This document shows, one piece after another, positions 43,543-51,896 of a stretch of 64,000 bases of DNA (its first letter is position 1; the number at the start of each line of letters is the position of its first letter). The notes under the pieces are model-generated. The model saw nothing but the letters and a program-made list of their open reading frames with translations, did not search any database and was not told the DNA's origin. The stretch is from NCBI GenBank assembly GCA_963931615.1, contig OZ007032.1, forward strand, positions 2,689,905-2,753,904, given 5' to 3'. Both the position numbers and the translations under genes were made by a program. The stretch comes from Coprenecus sp902388455 (GTDB lineage: Bacteria > Bacteroidota > Bacteroidia > Bacteroidales > UBA932).

Positions 43543-43865
43543 ATGAATATTGAAAGACCATCTGAAAGCTGGAGCGATTACCAGCTGATAGACTCCGGCG
43601 GGTTCGAGAAGCTGGAGCGTTTCGGGCGTTATACAATGATCAGACCGGAGCCGCCTCTCTGGCCGCCCGTGCCGCAGGTGCCGATGTCACCCATCTCGAC
43701 TCTGTACGGCAGGTTGTGACATGGGCAAGGCACAATATGGAGATATCCTCCCTCGTGGCCTGCGCTTTCGGCTCGGCCGGCCGCCGCACTTCCGGAGAGC
43801 TCGTCCTCCGCGATGACTTCGGCCGCATCCTGCCCCTCAGCGTCTGCACCCGCCTGGAGCGGTAG
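43543..43865 (+). pseudogene. Decayed class I SAM-dependent methyltransferase
   Basis: Three pieces of one protein are recognisable. The N-terminal start MNIERPSESWSDYQLIDSG through FEKLERFGRYTMIRPEP is in one frame and stops after a further 22 codons. In the next frame is the SAM-binding segment TGAASLAARAAGADVTHLDS (normally preceded by a NLFAY-type strand), then VRQVVTWARHNME. This joins a C-terminal end SGELVLRDDFGRILPLSV. So there are two internal deletions and a frameshift within about 320 nt of a gene that is normally close to 900 nt. Intact relatives are RlmI/YwbD-like rRNA methyltransferases. Confidence 0.75.
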
Positions 43866-43935
43866 CCGTTGTTGGTCTGTGGGTCTTTTCGTGAGGTATT
43901 GCCTGTACGGGTGAGGTGGTGGATATTACAGAATT

Positions 43936-43994
43936 AAACCCAGATCGGTCATGGAAATAGTAGAAAACGTTTCTAATGACCGATCTGGGTTTTT
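43936..43994. terminator. Long inverted repeat, bidirectional terminator
   Basis: A perfect 17-bp stem AAACCCAGATCGGTCAT / ATGACCGATCTGGGTTT around 23 nt that contain a second stem TAGAAA/TTTCTA. A T run follows on the plus strand and A on the other side. It ends the leftward Big2/LRR lipoprotein gene, whose stop is at 44028. Confidence 0.85.
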
Positions 43995-44027
43995 ACTTGC
44001 GGCACTTTCCCGTGTGCCGGCGGATTA

Positions 44028-45179
44028 TCAGTTAAAGGATATGCTGCTCCATTCGGTGTCGAACCAATTGGTGGCTGAAGCGGCCTTGGGCGAGGCTGTT
44101 CCGCTCTCGTAATGCTTGTCTGCATTAAGCACAAGCTCGCAGGAGGTGGTCTCGAAATTGAATACCGGTTCTCCCCATCCCATAAAGGCGAGGGGGTCCT
44201 CGTGTATCGTGAAGTCACCTGCGGCTGTGAGTTCAAGTCTTGTCAGGGGGCAGTCCTGGAAAAGGCCATAATGTATTTCCACTACTTTAGGCAGGGAAAT
44301 GGAGGTAAGGCCTGTCTCCTTGAACGCCATAGTGTAGATGGTGGTGGCTTCAGGCAGCTCGATGGAGTTGAAGGCATTGCAGAATACAAGGCACTGATTG
44401 CCTACATATTTTACACCAGGGCATACGATGGTCTCCAGTTTGGGGTTGTTCCAGAATGCCTGGCTTCCGATGGTCTCGACTTCTTCCGGCAGGATTACTT
44501 TTCTGAGTTCAGGGAAAGTGTACTCATTGTTGTTCAAGCCGCTGAATGCAAATGCGGGGAGTCCGTAGACACCGTCATTGCTTATCTGTCCGTTTCCATC
44601 GAGCAGACCGTCCACGTCTACTTCTGGCCATCCGGTTACGCCGCTGAGGTCGACGACTTCAACATTGGTACCTACAAACGGATTGCCGGTCCAGGATGCG
44701 TCCATAGGGGAAGCTGTGGTGGACATGCCTAGCTGTTCGAATTCTCCTGTCAGTTTGAATTCTGTTACACCTGCAGCAAGAGCCTCGTCTATAGCCGCGC
44801 GAACCTCCTCGTTGCTCATGCCGGTCATGTCGATGTCGCCGTCCGGTGCAGGTTCGTTTACGGTGACTGAACATGTGGCGCTCTTGTCTTCTGCGCTGGC
44901 CGTAATCACTGTCTCGCCGGCAGCTACTGCCTTAACCAGACCGGTCTCATCCACCGTTGCTATGGATGTGTCGGAGCTTTCCCATACAACCGTTTGTGTC
45001 TCGGCATTTTCTGGGAAGATAGCAGCTGTGAGCCGGTATGTTTCCCCAACCAATATTGTGACAGATGTCTCGTTAAGTTCGATACCCTCAACGGCGACAG
45101 GCTCTGTAGTAGACTCCTCGGGCTCGCAGGAGGCAATCATGAATGTTGCCAATGCCGTTAAAATCAAGAATTTTTTCAT
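44028..45179 (-). CDS. Lipoprotein with Big2 domain and BspA-type leucine-rich repeats
   Basis: 383 aa. Lipobox FMIASC near residue 18. A bacterial Ig-like (Big2) domain at about 30-110 has VEGIELNETSVTILVGETYRLTA and SSDTSIATVDETGLVKAVAAGETVITA. An acidic linker follows, then BspA-like leucine-rich repeats (LRKVILPEEVETIGSQAFWNNPKLETIVCPGVKYVG, ITTIYTMAFKETGLTSISLPKVVEI-type). It is probably a surface adhesion or binding protein. It stands alone, with the strong hairpin behind it. Confidence 0.88.
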   Translation of the reverse strand: MKKFLILTALATFMIASCEPEESTTEPVAVEGIELNETSVTILVGETYRLTAAIFPENAETQTVVWESSDTSIATVDETGLVKAVAAGETVITASAEDKSATCSVTVNEPAPDGDIDMTGMSNEEVRAAIDEALAAGVTEFKLTGEFEQLGMSTTASPMDASWTGNPFVGTNVEVVDLSGVTGWPEVDVDGLLDGNGQISNDGVYGLPAFAFSGLNNNEYTFPELRKVILPEEVETIGSQAFWNNPKLETIVCPGVKYVGNQCLVFCNAFNSIELPEATTIYTMAFKETGLTSISLPKVVEIHYGLFQDCPLTRLELTAAGDFTIHEDPLAFMGWGEPVFNFETTSCELVLNADKHYESGTASPKAASATNWFDTEWSSISFN

Positions 45180-45420
45180 TTAAAAATAAAATAATTTATT
45201 GGAGGTTCTTTGTACTTTTAGCAGGCCGGCGGATGGTAAGAACCTCATCTGGCCACCAGCGATACAAGACTGCAAATTTATATAAAATTACTGAAAGAAT
45301 CCCCAAAAAAATGAGGCGGTTTTTTCGGGGTGGGTGTAAATGTCCGAATGCCAAAATGGAAAGTCAAAACTACTTATTGTCGTTTTGCGCAGGAGTACAG
45401 GAAGGTCTCCTACAGGCTTA

Positions 45421-45594
45421 TCATGAACAGGGTCGTAGTGCCGCCATCGTTGAAACGTGACCAATAGAGGACATTGTCATAAGTTTTATTTTGTCATTAT
45501 ACAGGTCCAGAAGATAGATGCTGTCAGGTGAAACTGCATTTATGCCCCACGGCGAGCCGGAAATTTTTGTCCTGAAAGGCGATTTGACGGTGCT
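45421..45594 (-). pseudogene. Fragment of a beta-propeller-type gene
   Basis: In one minus-strand frame the sequence reads VKSPFRTKISGSPWGIN, then AVSPDSIYLLDLYNDKIKLM, then TMSSIGHVSTMAALRPCS and a stop. The pattern PWGINAVSPDSIYLLD is typical of one blade of TolB/DUF4221-like propeller lipoproteins. Nothing upstream continues it, because the frame runs into the 20-bp inverted repeat at 45595. I read it as a remnant, not a gene. The remaining 45180-45420 stretch shows nothing else I can name. Confidence 0.4.
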
Positions 45595-45645
45595 GGAAAA
45601 GCCACGCGACTTTGACCCTTTTGGCCAAAGTCGCGTGGCTTTTCC
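45595..45645. repeat. Perfect 20-bp inverted repeat
   Basis: GGAAAAGCCACGCGACTTTG and its exact complement flank an 11-nt loop (acccttttggc). It lies 134 nt beyond the stop of the heavy-metal ATPase gene and abuts the propeller fragment. It could be a strong terminator for the ATPase or a REP-like or mobile-element end; there is no long T run. Confidence 0.75.
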
Positions 45646-45778
45646 AACTTTCTTCGTTACTTTGTGATGGATGGCTCATTGATATTAGATGCCCGGATGG
45701 AGATAGGCTCATTGTGGATTACTCGTACGAAAGGGCAAGAAAGAATGTATACGATAGGGGCAGTGTGCTGCTGATTCG

Positions 45779-47896
45779 TCAGTATTCCTGGACGCGGAGG
45801 GCCCGCATGGCGTTGAGGACGGCCAGGACGGTGACGCCGACGTCGGCGAAGACGGCGAGCCACAGAGTGCCGAGGCCGATGGCTGCGAGGAGCAGGATGG
45901 CGGCCTTGATGCCGATGGCCAGCCAGACGTTCTGGCGGGCGATGCGGAGGGTGCGGCGGGCGATGGAGACGGCCGTTGCGATCTTGGTGGGACGGTCGTC
46001 CATCAGCACCACGTCGGCGGCCTCTATGGCGGCGTCGCTGCCGAGTCCGCCCATGGCGATGCCCACATCGGCCCGCTTTAGTACCGGGGCGTCGTTGATG
46101 CCGTCCCCGACGAAGGCGAGGCTGTTCCCGCGGGGCTTGGCGGCCAGCAGTTCTTCCAGGCACCGGACCTTGTCGGCTGGCAGCAGGCCGGCGCGGTAGG
46201 AGCCGATTCCGAGCCTGGAGGCCACCTCGCGGGCCGTTTCCTCCCTGTCGCCGGTCAGCATTACGGTATCTCTGACCCCGAGCCGGCGGAGGGCCGCTAT
46301 TGCCTCCGCGCTGTCCTCCTTCACCCTGTCATTGATGACGATGTGCCCGGCGTATTGTCCTTCCACCGCTACGTGGATGATGGTGCCGGTGCGGTGACAG
46401 TCGTGCCATGCCGCTCCGACAGCCTCCATCATCCTGGCGTTGCCTACGCAGACCGTGCGGCCTTCCACATTGGCCCTGATGCCCTGACCGGCGATTTCCT
46501 CCACGTCCGTGACTGAGCAGCCGTCGGTCGCCTCGTTGGGGAATGCCGCCCTGAGGGCCTCACCTATCGGATGGGTGGAGAAATGCTCCACGTGGGCGGC
46601 CAGATGCAGGAGCTCGTGCTCCGTGATGGCTGCGGGGGCTGCTGATCCGGGCTTTGCGGCTGCTTCCGGGTGCACGGCCTCCACTGCGAACTCTCCGCGG
46701 GTGAGGGTGCCGGTCTTGTCGAATACCACTGTCCCGACATTTGCCAGGGAGTCCATGAAGCTGCTGCCCTTGATGAGGATGCCTCTGCGGGAGGCGCCGC
46801 CCAGACCGCCGAAGAAGGTGAGGGGGACGCTGATGACTAAGGCGCAGGGACAGGATACCACCAGGAAAATGAGGGCGCGGTGGAGCCAGGTGGCGAAGGA
46901 GGAGGCGAAGCCGTTTCCGGACAGCAGCGGCGGTACGAATGCCAGCAGGAGGGCGGCGGAGACCACTATCGGGGTGTAGATGCGGGCGAAGCGGGTGATG
47001 AAGGACTCGCTGCGGGACTTGCGGGAGTCGGCGTTTTCCACGAGCCGGATGATCTTCGAGACAGTGCTCTCGCCGAAGGTTTTCGTGGTCCTGATGCGGA
47101 GGACACCGGAGAGGTTGATGCAGCCGGAGGCCACGTCGTCGCCTTTTTCGACGTCCCGGGGCAGGCTCTCGCCGGTGAGGGCCACGGTGTTGAGGGAGGA
47201 GGAGCCTTCGATGACGGTGCCGTCGAGGGGTATTTTCCCGCCGGGCCGGACTACGATGACCTCTCCGATGCTGACCTCTTCGGGAGTGACGGTCCGGGTC
47301 TGCCCGCCGCGCTCCACCTCGGCTGTGTCCGGGCGGATTTCCATCAGGTGCGAGATGCTGTCCCGGCTCCGGCCCTCGGCGTAACTCTCGAACAGCTCGC
47401 CTACTGCGAAGAACAGCATGACGAAGACCGCTTCCGGAAACTCCGTCTCCGCTCCGGGCAGGAAGCCTATGCAGAGGGCACCGATGGTGGCCAGGGACAT
47501 GAGGAAGTGCTCGTTGAAGATGTTTCCGCGGGCAATGCCTTCGGCCGCTTCTTTCAGGGTGCCGGTGCCGATGAGCAGGTAGGGGACGAGGTAGACCAGG
47601 AGCAGCTGCCAGGTCTGCAGGGCGCAGTATCTCTCGATGAGGACTGCTGCGGCGAGCAGGACGGCTGTGACGGCGATGAGGGTTATCTGCCGCTTCGTGC
47701 TGCTGTGGGCGTGGCGGTGATGCTCGTGTTTGTGCTCGTGGTTGTTGTGCCCTTCTGTGTCCTCATGGGTGTGACAGCTGTGACAGCTGTGGCTGCCGTG
47801 AGCCTTGCCGTCGGATTTCAGCAGGTTTTCGCTTTGTATCGGCTGTGCCTGCAGCTCATTTCCCTGAGGTATCGCACGCTGTTGCTGTTCTCTCAT
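45779..47896 (-). CDS. Zn/Cd/Pb-type P1B ATPase
   Basis: 705 aa heavy-metal exporter. The N-terminus (residues 30-65) is a histidine/cysteine-rich tail (GSHSCHSCHTHEDTEGHNNH and HEHKHEHHRHAH) in place of a folded HMA domain. Transport motif SCPCALVIS, phosphorylation motif DKTGTLT, phosphatase motif TGES and hinge GDGINDAP are all present, and the C-terminus carries the GLGTLWLAVFADVGVTVL helix. CPC plus the His tail suggest Zn2+, Cd2+ or Pb2+ export. A Fur-family regulator starts upstream on the same strand, so it may be zinc-regulated. Confidence 0.95.
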   Translation of the reverse strand: MREQQQRAIPQGNELQAQPIQSENLLKSDGKAHGSHSCHSCHTHEDTEGHNNHEHKHEHHRHAHSSTKRQITLIAVTAVLLAAAVLIERYCALQTWQLLLVYLVPYLLIGTGTLKEAAEGIARGNIFNEHFLMSLATIGALCIGFLPGAETEFPEAVFVMLFFAVGELFESYAEGRSRDSISHLMEIRPDTAEVERGGQTRTVTPEEVSIGEVIVVRPGGKIPLDGTVIEGSSSLNTVALTGESLPRDVEKGDDVASGCINLSGVLRIRTTKTFGESTVSKIIRLVENADSRKSRSESFITRFARIYTPIVVSAALLLAFVPPLLSGNGFASSFATWLHRALIFLVVSCPCALVISVPLTFFGGLGGASRRGILIKGSSFMDSLANVGTVVFDKTGTLTRGEFAVEAVHPEAAAKPGSAAPAAITEHELLHLAAHVEHFSTHPIGEALRAAFPNEATDGCSVTDVEEIAGQGIRANVEGRTVCVGNARMMEAVGAAWHDCHRTGTIIHVAVEGQYAGHIVINDRVKEDSAEAIAALRRLGVRDTVMLTGDREETAREVASRLGIGSYRAGLLPADKVRCLEELLAAKPRGNSLAFVGDGINDAPVLKRADVGIAMGGLGSDAAIEAADVVLMDDRPTKIATAVSIARRTLRIARQNVWLAIGIKAAILLLAAIGLGTLWLAVFADVGVTVLAVLNAMRALRVQEY

Positions 47897-48013
47897 AAAC
47901 TTCCATTTTGTTTATGGTGCGAAATTACAGATGCCGGGATGCAACTAAGTTTCAGAGGGCGTGCCGGATGTCACTTTGCAACCGGGTTGCATGTGCGGTA
48001 TTGTGGCGTGCGG

Positions 48014-48442
48014 TTATGCCTGGCGTCTGGAGCACTCGGGGCAGAGACCCTTTACGGTGTAGTTAATGGTCTCGATGTGATAACCTTCCGGCAGAGCGAC
48101 TACGGGTATCTTGACGTCCTCGATGCAGAATGTCCGGCGGCACTCCTCGCAGTAGAAATGGATGTGGCGGTTCTCGACCCGGCAGACAGTGGACTCGCAG
48201 CGGCATATCTCGTATTTTGTGGATCCGCTGCCGTCCTCGAACGAATGAATCGCGTGATGTTCGAGCAGGACGTTGAGGGTGCGGAATATCGTGGACTTGT
48301 CCATGGTCTCCAGTTCTGTTTCCAGTTCGGTCATGGATACGGGATGAGTGAGCTCCGAGAGTTTCTGGAGTACGAGGATGCGGGCCGCGGTCGGGTGGAT
48401 GCCGTGGGCCTGGAGCTGCTGTTCGATAGTTTCTACTGCCAT
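48014..48442 (-). CDS. Fur/Zur-family metalloregulator
   Basis: 142 aa started at MAVETIEQQLQAHGIHPTAARILVLQKL; longer upstream frames lack the fold. Winged helix HPVSMTELETELETMDKSTIFRTLNVLLEHHAI at about 30-65. The dimerisation domain has metal-site residues HIHFYCEECRRTFCIED and the structural zinc cysteines CxxC ... CPEC (KGLCPECSRRQA). It lies 117 nt upstream of the zinc-type ATPase on the same strand, suggesting Zur or a zinc-efflux switch; Fur or PerR are alternatives. Confidence 0.88.
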   Translation of the reverse strand: MAVETIEQQLQAHGIHPTAARILVLQKLSELTHPVSMTELETELETMDKSTIFRTLNVLLEHHAIHSFEDGSGSTKYEICRCESTVCRVENRHIHFYCEECRRTFCIEDVKIPVVALPEGYHIETINYTVKGLCPECSRRQA

Positions 48443-48536
48443 TTCCTTAGGTTTTTGGATGCAAAGATGGAAAAAAGTGCGGAGAAATGAAAGATAATTC
48501 GTCGAAAGTGGCTTTGGCTGCAGCAGAAGTGGGGTC

Positions 48537-49169
48537 TTAAACGCGGGTATGTTGTTGTCTGCTGCAGGCGAGGGCGCTGAGAAGTGTGAGGCAGGCGGGG
48601 GGTGCATCGGGTCTGCCCCACTGGAGTTCAATGCCGAAAAGTCCGGAGGTGGTGCGGGTTACGTCGAAGCCGAGAGCCTCGAGGGAGGGGCGGATGCTTT
48701 CGGGGTGGCGGCAGGGCAGGCATTTACGGCGGGTGCAATGCTCCGGTGGGCAGAGCAGGCAGGTTCCGGCGAAGAAGGCGCGGGAGGTGTGTGCCGGCAC
48801 TGAAGCGTCACATTCCATTTTCACCAGCATCCGGTCGAGCCGTTGCCGCTCCCGGCGGATGATGCGGTCAGCTGTCTCCGGGGTGAGCGTGACTCCTTCC
48901 GAAGGAGTTATCACGGTGGCCAGCAGTGAGATGGTGGTGTATTGTTCCAGAAGAGCCGTCTCGTCAAAATCGTATGGAGGGCAGGCCCAGCAGTTGCCGT
49001 AGCGGCCACATTCACGGCAGTATCCCCGCACTCTTGCGGAATCCCGGTAGCTGACGATGTATTCGGCCATCGGCATTTTCAGCCAGCGGTCCTGCGCGGT
49101 GTATGCCGCTGAATGGTCTGCCGCATTAAGCTGTGTCATATTCTCTTGTGTCACGTCTTTCTGTGCCAT
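48537..49169 (-). CDS. DUF2284 cysteine-rich metal-binding protein
   Basis: 210 aa started at ATG 49169; the in-frame codon at 49181 lies inside a -7 box (TATATTTG, 49179-49186), which decides the start. Cysteine clusters GYCRECGRYGNCWACPPY (near 50-67) and CLLCPPEHCTRRKCLPCRHPE (near 140-160) are typical of DUF2284, a predicted metal- or Fe-S-binding family with no proven function. The segment SLEALGFDVTRT follows. It stands alone between the Fur-family gene and the fourth beta-propeller gene. Confidence 0.87.
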   Translation of the reverse strand: MAQKDVTQENMTQLNAADHSAAYTAQDRWLKMPMAEYIVSYRDSARVRGYCRECGRYGNCWACPPYDFDETALLEQYTTISLLATVITPSEGVTLTPETADRIIRRERQRLDRMLVKMECDASVPAHTSRAFFAGTCLLCPPEHCTRRKCLPCRHPESIRPSLEALGFDVTRTTSGLFGIELQWGRPDAPPACLTLLSALACSRQQHTRV

Positions 49170-49194
49170 ATTCGTCCGCAAATATACTCAATCC

Positions 49195-49341
49195 TTCCGC
49201 AGCGGCAGCAGATCCCGCGATTCGGTGCCGTTGTGGCAGCTGCATGTCGCCGTTACCTTCGCTGTGGCCTTTCTGAGCGGCATTGTCCTTCGACTCCTCT
49301 TCCGCAACGGCAGCAGATCCCGCGATTCGGTGCCGTTGTGG
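49195..49341. repeat. 42-bp direct repeat, two copies 105 bp apart
   Basis: Copies at 49195-49236 and 49300-49341 begin ttccgca and end cggtgccgttgtgg and differ at one base. Within each, CGGCA and TGCCG form a weak hairpin around gcagatcccgcgattcgg. They lie in the divergent gap between the DUF2284 gene and the beta-propeller gene. Short frames read through them on both strands but without coding character. Confidence 0.75.
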
Positions 49342-49403
49342 AAAACCGGACGTCGGAGCAAAAAATAATCGGCACCTGAACCGATAAAGAAAAAAATTAT
49401 TTT

Positions 49404-49411
49404 TAACTTTG
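49404..49411 (+). promoter_or_regulatory. -7 box of beta-propeller paralog 4
   Basis: TAACTTTG matches the Bacteroidota -7 consensus and lies 28 nt before the ATG at 49439. No convincing -33 element is visible. Confidence 0.45.
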
Positions 49412-49438
49412 AGACAGAAACCCAAAATCTACTGAGCC

Positions 49439-50656
49439 ATGAAAACAAATGCATTTCTTTCAACGCGCTGCCTGAGTGCAGCCATGACCGGATTCCTGAT
49501 GCTGGCGGCGGTTTCGTGCGGACAGAAGGACAATGGTACGGGGCTGGTCTCCGTGAAGTATTCGCAGCTGCCGCAGGGGGAGGACCTGATGCTGTCGGAG
49601 CTGGTCGGCGAGCCGGAGTTCATTGTCCTGGACAGCGACACTGCGGTGGCCTATACGCCTTTTGCCACGGTGAACGTATCTGACACTTACATCTCCATTT
49701 TTTCGATTGCATCGCGTACACCGCTTAAGTTATTTGACCGTTCTACCGGAAAATACCTGAAAACCTACGGGGGAATAGGCCGCGGCCCCGGGGAGTTCCT
49801 GCAGATATCGTCCGTGCAGATAGACGAGGCGGGAGGGAAGATCTGGATGATGACTTATCCGGATATCAATAAGCTGCATGTGTACGATATCGCGACGGGA
49901 AAGATGGAGGATGTACCGCTGGCCTACAGCACGGATGACGGGTCGTGGCTGGACTACAGTTTCAGGGTAGACGGACGTGATCGGAATATCACGGTGGCAG
50001 TAAAGCCTGAGGACAATGGCTGTCCGGCTCTGGCCTGGTGTCAGGACTATGAAGGCGAGGTGCTCTGGGAGATACCCAGGACGTATTCGTTCCCGGAAGA
50101 TAACCGCGCCATGATGGACACGGACCGCAATGTGCAGGGGATGCTGGATGTGTCATACCGCTCTACTAATACGATGCAGGATACGGTCTGGCTTTACGGA
50201 GGCGGGGAGGCTCATCCGCTTCTGACGGTCAGTTTCGGACAGATGGAGCAGTCTGAGGCTGCCGGCTATACGGACGGCAATTACATTTATTCTACGACGG
50301 TCCTGCCCGGTCATATTGTGATGAGTGTCAGGAAGCAGGGCAAATCGGTAATGAAGGAGGGAGTCCTGCATGTCAGTACGGAACCGCTGCCAGGAGTAAT
50401 CATGGACCGCAGGACCGGGGATGTTCATCTCGGCGGGGTGGTCAATGATTTGATGGACGGTGAAAGGGTCGGTATCGGAGATTTTGTCGACGGCTATGCG
50501 GTCTGTCAATACGATGCGGCGAGTTTCATGGAGGCCGGCCGCACCGCTCTCGAGTCAGGCAGTCTCAGCGATGCCGCCCGTGCCCGTATCTCGGAAATCC
50601 TCTCGGTGCTCTCGGAGGAGGACAATGACGTGCTGATGGTTGCGCCGCTCAAGTAG
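49439..50656 (+). CDS. Six-bladed beta-propeller lipoprotein, paralog 4
   Basis: 405 aa. Signal peptide with lipobox AAVSC near residue 25. It carries the same signature as the 1.9-6.5 kb cluster: VSVKYSQLPQGEDLMLSELVGEPEFIVLDS, LKLFDRSTGKYLKTYGGIGRGPGEF, GKIWMM, WCQDYEGEVLWEIPRTY and terminal EEDNDVLMVAPLK. It is more than 43 kb from the cluster and unlinked to an SDR gene. Function unknown. Confidence 0.85.
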   Translation: MKTNAFLSTRCLSAAMTGFLMLAAVSCGQKDNGTGLVSVKYSQLPQGEDLMLSELVGEPEFIVLDSDTAVAYTPFATVNVSDTYISIFSIASRTPLKLFDRSTGKYLKTYGGIGRGPGEFLQISSVQIDEAGGKIWMMTYPDINKLHVYDIATGKMEDVPLAYSTDDGSWLDYSFRVDGRDRNITVAVKPEDNGCPALAWCQDYEGEVLWEIPRTYSFPEDNRAMMDTDRNVQGMLDVSYRSTNTMQDTVWLYGGGEAHPLLTVSFGQMEQSEAAGYTDGNYIYSTTVLPGHIVMSVRKQGKSVMKEGVLHVSTEPLPGVIMDRRTGDVHLGGVVNDLMDGERVGIGDFVDGYAVCQYDAASFMEAGRTALESGSLSDAARARISEILSVLSEEDNDVLMVAPLK

Positions 50657-50691
50657 TCTGTTTCCCTCTTCCTTCAACTATCGTCATTGGT

Positions 50692-51240
50692 CTAAAAATC
50701 AAAGGCAATGGCAAGTTTCGGCATTGCCAGTACGTCTTTCGGCTGTGGCATGATGAAGACAGCCGCACCGAGGGACAGTCTTATTCCAAGATTTTCGTTG
50801 AAAGCCCAGCTCCATCCGATATTAGGTTCCAGTTCAATGGAGTTTTCAGCATGCCAGGGAACCGAGCCGTCCACGCCGTTCAGTTCCCCAAGGAAGGTCA
50901 TGTATCCTATTTTAATGCCGGCAATCGGAGTGCTTGCTCTTTTGAGGATGTAGGCGTTGTAATCAACAAAGGCATGGCCGAACAGAGGAAAGAACCCTGT
51001 CGGGGCTATAAAAAAACCCGCGCCTGCGCCCAGATAGTGGTGTTCGTTGAACATATATCCGTGCGAGGTGTCGAATCCTATCCAGACCAGATATTGGTCA
51101 GTTATGGCTATACTTCCCCGGTATCCCTTTACCCGGTGGACATATGTCTCGCTTCCGGCGGTCTGTTTGTCCGTGGCGTAAGAACTTATGCAAGTTGAGC
51201 TGCAGAATAGTATCAGCATTAGTGCAATGAGTTGTTTCAC
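50692..51240 (-). CDS. Small exported barrel-like protein
   Basis: 182 aa, GTG start followed by AAACAACTC. Signal peptide MKQLIALMLILFCSSTCISSYA. The mature part has alternating hydrophobic strands (YLVWIGFDTSHGYMF, LGAGAGFFIAPTGFFPLFGHAFVDY) and ends MPKLAIAFDF, a terminal aromatic as in outer-membrane barrels. A minus-strand -7 box TATCTTTG lies at 51263-51270. It resembles the 230-aa protein at 32.2-32.9 kb. Function unknown. Confidence 0.62.
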   Translation of the reverse strand: MKQLIALMLILFCSSTCISSYATDKQTAGSETYVHRVKGYRGSIAITDQYLVWIGFDTSHGYMFNEHHYLGAGAGFFIAPTGFFPLFGHAFVDYNAYILKRASTPIAGIKIGYMTFLGELNGVDGSVPWHAENSIELEPNIGWSWAFNENLGIRLSLGAAVFIMPQPKDVLAMPKLAIAFDF

Positions 51241-51270
51241 TTCAGTGGTGTTTTTCTTAAGGCAAAGATA

Positions 51271-51590
51271 TTAATTATTCAGCAGGTGATACCATAATTC
51301 CATTTTTTTGGACGGCAGGATGTACGGAGTTATGTATGGAATGTGCATATTCTCCATGGAGGATGGGAGACAGGAAATTTTGTATATTTGATGTAGTTTG
51401 ATTAAGATTCTTTGAGTATCAAACCATTAAGAAGAACTTGCATGAGAATGGGCAATGGATAAGAAATTGCTAACTTGTTTTGTTACACTATATTCCTCAT
51501 GCTTTTCAAATAACTCTTTTCTTGGTGCAAAGATACGATTTTTTCTCCAATTATTAGTGTGTACTAGTAAAAACTATCATATTTATAGTA
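51271..51590. other. Gap at the edge of the acquired region
   Basis: About 320 nt of AT-rich sequence without a gene. This is where composition changes from chromosome to the accessory block. No tRNA or clear attachment repeat is visible. Confidence 0.35.
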
Positions 51591-51619
51591 GAGAAGGCAG
51601 TTAATCTAACCGCCTTCTC
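51591..51619 (-). terminator. Hairpin after the 40-aa gene
   Basis: GAGAAGGC and GTTA pair with TAAC and GCCTTCTC around ATC, 12 bp in all with a bulged base on each side. On the minus strand it lies about 40 nt after the stop of the 40-aa frame. Confidence 0.55.
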
Positions 51620-51660
51620 TCTTCAACGATTTATGAGCACCTCGTTGACAAATGCCACAA

Positions 51661-51783
51661 TCAACTTCTCCTTGGAAGTTTCCTGCAATGCGTCCTAACA
51701 TATTCTACTATGCCTCTGCGGAAACGAGTATAATCTCGTACACTTACAGGTTTTAATCGTGATTTACATTGACATCTTGCCAT
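51661..51783 (-). CDS. Small basic Cys-containing protein of 40 aa
   Basis: Reads MARCQCKSRLKPVSVRDYTR then FRRGIVEYVRTHCRKLPRRS. It is strongly basic, with CxC near the N-terminus and a third cysteine. It is followed by a good hairpin, and its style (basic, Cys-rich, short) fits small accessory proteins of conjugative elements. I do not recognise a family. Translation is unproven. Confidence 0.4.
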   Translation of the reverse strand: MARCQCKSRLKPVSVRDYTRFRRGIVEYVRTHCRKLPRRS

Positions 51784-51896
51784 ATAAAATCTTATTTATT
51801 AATAAATATCACGATAATTCAAAAAGTAAAGATTATTAAGAAAAAATATATCATTATTTCGTAGCCGAGTTCACCAAACCACAGGCAAAGGTAACT

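Noticed and set aside
45612..46199. Plus-strand frame of 195 codons entering the ATPase gene from the left
   Set aside because: It begins inside the 20-bp inverted repeat and is antisense to the ATPase C-terminus; serine/arginine-rich shadow.
46880..48490. Open frame of 536 codons opposite the heavy-metal ATPase and Fur-family genes
   Set aside because: It crosses two certain genes and their intergenic gap; composition is that of an antisense shadow.
49126..49463. Overlapping short frames reading through the 42-bp repeats on both strands
   Set aside because: All frames are open by chance across the repeats, and promoter boxes of the flanking genes overlap them.
51241..51590. Possible tRNA or attachment site at the edge of the acquired region
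   Set aside because: No cloverleaf or T-loop sequence and no matching direct repeat at the other edge could be found by eye.
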